In this document: piece after piece, positions 61,425 to 64,000 of the stretch | Numbering within the stretch: the first letter of the stretch is position 1 | Layout of the letters: each line of letters starts with the position of its first letter | Origin: UBA7359 sp963976795 | GTDB lineage: Bacteria; Pseudomonadota; Gammaproteobacteria; Eutrophobiales; Eutrophobiaceae | Direction of reading: 5' to 3' | DNA length: 64,000 nt | Assembly (NCBI GenBank): GCA_963976795.1 | Contig: CAXBLT010000003.1 | Span: 1 to 64,000, forward strand | Program-made: the position numbers and the translations under genes | Notes under the pieces: generated by a model | The model's database searches: none | Told to the model about the DNA's origin: nothing | Seen by the model: the letters and a program-made list of their open reading frames with translations, nothing else

Positions 61425-62648
61425 TTATTGTTTAGCACCACTCGGCAAATTACCTGTTAATCCCATCGCTCGCTTTAAGATAGCGTGCTTAACAAGGGGA
61501 AGACTATCAACCGTATCTAGGCCAAAATTGCGCAGCCATTGTACAGATTGATGCTGGTTTTCAAAGAGGTGTTTGAAACTATCCATTAAATACATCATGT
61601 TTCTATTTTCGCCCTTACGCCTACGCTCATAGCGACGTAACACTTGCAAGCGACCGGGATCCCTGCCTCGCTGACAGGTGCCTATTATTTCTTCTGCCAG
61701 ACTCGCCGCATCCAACAGCCCCAGATTGGCACCTAGTCCCGCCAAAGGATGAACGGTGTGTGCACTGTCACCAATCAATGCAAGCCTGGGTTTAGTGTAG
61801 CTATCGGCCTGCGCACGACTCAATGGAAAGACGGCTCTTTCAGTACTTTCCTTTATGTCGCCCAATTCATGAGCAAAGGCCTCAGTCAATTCAAAATGGA
61901 ATGCGGATTTATCAAGCGCCTTAAGGCGCTGGATATGATCAGGACTGCTAGACCAAACGATGGCACACTGATGTAGATCACGCATTGGCAAGAATGCCAA
62001 AGGCCCACGCTTTAAGAATCGTTGCCGCGCGATTTCACTATGCGCGAATTCTGTTGTCACGATACAGCCTAATGCGGATTGTTTGTAATCATGTTTTTGA
62101 TAATGAATATTGGCCAGGCTTCTTAATTTTGAGTTATGCCCATCGGCGGCAACGACAAGCCTCGAACTAAACTGAAGCCCATCTTCCGTACCAAGAACAA
62201 TTGACTCCGCTTCTTCTTTTATATGAGCGGGAGACACTGACCATAGACAACGAACATTATCCAGTTCGAGCAACTTTTCTTGTAAAGCATCAACGATAGC
62301 CTGGTGTGAAATGATATAGCCCATAGTTGGCTGGCAGATTGCGGCACTATCAAAATTGATCTCACCCAGACCATTCTCATCCCAAACATGCATCTTTCGA
62401 AAACAAGCCATGTCCTCTTTTTGTAAACGTTGCCATGCCCCGGCTTTTTTGAGTATTTGCTCGGAAGCCAGCGTAATTGCAAATACGCGCGCGTCGACAT
62501 TCTTAAGCGAGTTCACTTGCCTGACACCAGCGTCTAGCAATATCACCTTGAGTCCAGCCTGCCCTAATAAACAGGCAAAAGTCCCACCAATAATACCGCC
62601 ACCAACAACGATAACATCTGCATCCGTCTTATCAGTAAGCGCTGTCAT
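61425..62648 (-). CDS. ubiI: UbiI/VisC-type FAD-dependent hydroxylase
   Basis: One of the aerobic ring hydroxylases of ubiquinone synthesis. FAD motifs: VVGGGIIGGTFACLLG (GxGxxG), AADGHNSKLRSLA (DG motif), and LIGDSAHTVHPLAGLGANLGL (GD motif). The length of 407 fits the UbiH/UbiI/UbiF family. Sequence alone does not separate UbiI from UbiF; the order pepP-ubiH-ubiI of E. coli guides the name. It overlaps ubiH by 4 bases. Confidence 0.87.
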   Translation of the reverse strand: MTALTDKTDADVIVVGGGIIGGTFACLLGQAGLKVILLDAGVRQVNSLKNVDARVFAITLASEQILKKAGAWQRLQKEDMACFRKMHVWDENGLGEINFDSAAICQPTMGYIISHQAIVDALQEKLLELDNVRCLWSVSPAHIKEEAESIVLGTEDGLQFSSRLVVAADGHNSKLRSLANIHYQKHDYKQSALGCIVTTEFAHSEIARQRFLKRGPLAFLPMRDLHQCAIVWSSSPDHIQRLKALDKSAFHFELTEAFAHELGDIKESTERAVFPLSRAQADSYTKPRLALIGDSAHTVHPLAGLGANLGLLDAASLAEEIIGTCQRGRDPGRLQVLRRYERRRKGENRNMMYLMDSFKHLFENQHQSVQWLRNFGLDTVDSLPLVKHAILKRAMGLTGNLPSGAKQ

Positions 62649-63865
62649 ATAGGTTGACCTCTTACCATCTGTGGCTGCAGACCCGAGACACCCATAGCCT
62701 GTTGAATAAAAGTCTCCTTAACAGCCGGTATCGTATCAATCATCAACATGGCTAGATTTCTTGCGGGAATGAGTAGCGGGTTTTTATTGTAAAAACTATT
62801 CGCTAAGCGATTTGTAAATCGAATGACACGTTGTTGGTCGGAAAGCCTCAAACTCAAGTAATTCTCTAATATCTTGATATCGTCAATATCTAGCCCTTTT
62901 TCAATCGCCGCAGAAACACACTCAGCCAAACCAGCAACATCGCGTAGCCCAAGATTAAAACCCTGTGCAGAGTTAGGATGTATAGAGTGCGCCGCATTGC
63001 CCAATAAAATTAATTGTTGCTGATATTGTTCAACTGCTTCAATAAACATAATCGGATACGAACGACGCTGACCGATTTGTTCTACTCTACCAAGACGACG
63101 TCCAAACTCTGTTTCAACTGCATCAATAAATTGCGCATCAGTCATCGACATATATTGGCTTGCATTTTTGGTAACGACTGTAAACACTAGTACTGAACGA
63201 TTCTTGTCTATAGGCAGCAGTGCCACCGGGCCATGATGAGTAAATCGTTCATACGCCGTTGCCTGATTTGGCTTTTGTGTCGTTACATTGGCAACAATGG
63301 CCGTTTGTTTAAAATCATGCTCATTGATATTGATAGCCGCCAGGCGCCTCACCAATGACCCGCTACCATCCGCACCAACGAGTAGACCTGCGGTGATAAA
63401 TTCAGTGCGGTCTGAATGCGACAACTCAATTAACACCCTTGCTTCACTTTGCTTAAAGGATTTTAGCTCTGCCGGACAAATAAGCGTTATATTTTCAAAT
63501 GTTGATATTTTTTTATGCAAGGCTTGTCCAAGAGACCGCGCAACGACAACATAACCCAACTCATCCATATTTGCCTGAGAAGCATCCAGTCGAGTAAAAC
63601 CAAAGCGCCCTTGTTCAGAGATATGTATTTTTTTAATCGGGTTTATAGCGGGCAGCACATTTTGCCAAACACCGATATGCTCCAATATCCGTCGTGACGA
63701 TGGCGACAAAGTCAGCCCTCTGTCGTCATAACTGGGTTGATAGTCGTTCTTTAAAGTAACCGCTTCTATAATAGCAATGCGCAAACCCGTTGGCGCCAAT
63801 GCACAAGCCAGACTGGCACCCACCATGCCGGCACCAACAATAACAACATCATAGTCACACGACAT
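62645..63865 (-). CDS. ubiH: UbiH-type FAD-dependent hydroxylase (2-octaprenyl-6-methoxyphenol hydroxylase)
   Basis: Same family as the downstream gene. VIVGAGMVGASLACALA binds the ADP of FAD, GADGSGSLVRRLA is the DG motif, and LLGNAAHSIHPNSAQGFNLGL is the GD motif with Asn in place of the usual Asp. The start overlaps the end of pepP by 11 bases and the stop overlaps ubiI by 4, so the three genes are coupled. 406 residues is normal. Confidence 0.9.
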   Translation of the reverse strand: MSCDYDVVIVGAGMVGASLACALAPTGLRIAIIEAVTLKNDYQPSYDDRGLTLSPSSRRILEHIGVWQNVLPAINPIKKIHISEQGRFGFTRLDASQANMDELGYVVVARSLGQALHKKISTFENITLICPAELKSFKQSEARVLIELSHSDRTEFITAGLLVGADGSGSLVRRLAAININEHDFKQTAIVANVTTQKPNQATAYERFTHHGPVALLPIDKNRSVLVFTVVTKNASQYMSMTDAQFIDAVETEFGRRLGRVEQIGQRRSYPIMFIEAVEQYQQQLILLGNAAHSIHPNSAQGFNLGLRDVAGLAECVSAAIEKGLDIDDIKILENYLSLRLSDQQRVIRFTNRLANSFYNKNPLLIPARNLAMLMIDTIPAVKETFIQQAMGVSGLQPQMVRGQPI

Positions 63866-64000
63866 TAGCCATCAATTCCTCTATTTCGTCGGCGTGTTTT
63901 GGTGCATCTTTGCTTAGTACTTCATAACCATCTTTCGTAACCAGAACATCATCTTCAATTCTAATGCCGATATTCCACCATTTCTTAGGAAGACCGCGCA
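63855..64000 (-). CDS. pepP: Xaa-Pro aminopeptidase PepP, C-terminal end (partial)
   Basis: Only the last 47 codons are in the window. They read NIGIRIEDDVLVTKDGYEVL and end in HADEIEELMANVV, the conserved C-terminus of pita-bread metallopeptidases, where the first Glu in RIEDD is a metal ligand. The gene runs off the right edge and overlaps the ubiH start by 11 bases. It removes N-terminal residues before proline. Confidence 0.9.
   Translation of the reverse strand, partial: RGLPKKWWNIGIRIEDDVLVTKDGYEVLSKDAPKHADEIEELMANVV

Overview
The window looks like chromosome of a moderately AT-rich gammaproteobacterium. Lineage markers are HspQ, Rsd/AlgQ, an AlgZ/AlgR pair, YggX, and the gene order pepP-ubiH-ubiI. 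The GshA is of the Acidithiobacillus/beta-gamma type and the aldolase is class I. I cannot name the genus. No phage, transposase, CRISPR array or rRNA was seen.

Left edge (1-2413): a collapsed CHASE2-type nucleotide cyclase gene is followed by a 34-bp copy of the 3' end of tRNA-Phe. Next come a membrane diguanylate cyclase with an ethylene-receptor-like sensor domain and the intact tRNA-Phe(GAA). This resembles the scar of a small element integrated at tRNA-Phe.

Housekeeping block (2425-13860): argH-asmA-mutY-yggX form one minus-strand operon. Divergent to it are a LytS/AlgZ-type kinase and its AlgR-type LytTR regulator. gshA, rsmE, hspQ, a TerB-like gene and rsd follow.

Pilus and signalling block (14215-38905): this is the most unusual part. 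A run of eleven minus-strand genes begins with a sigma-54-dependent response regulator. It continues through an MSHA-like type IV pilus machine: MshM-like ATPase, MshL secretin, MshN, MshE ATPase, MshG, MshI-, MshJ- and MshK-like proteins, an 1130-residue repeat-bearing pilus protein and a prepilin. Next to it lie a 7-TM histidine kinase, an ABC exporter split into two separated genes, an adenylate cyclase with a mostly lost sensor domain, a Ser/Thr kinase, and a second prepilin behind a clear -24/-12 sigma-54 promoter. The extension ATPase carries an N-terminal MshEN-like motif, which binds c-di-GMP in known examples. Nucleotide and phospho-signals therefore probably converge on pilus assembly.

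Methyl cycle and central carbon (39046-50830): metF and ahcY follow an SAH riboswitch, and metK lies upstream. A plus-strand run tkt-gap-pgk-pyk-fba comes next, preceded by a structured leader and followed by a small unknown gene.

Right part (50900-64000): small cupin and monooxygenase-fold genes, a DUF188 gene, a probable glycan group (GT-C, small secreted protein, GT2, DUF547), beta-carbonic anhydrase, purC, glnS and a NYN-LOTUS protein. The ubiquinone hydroxylase operon, with the end of pepP, closes the window.
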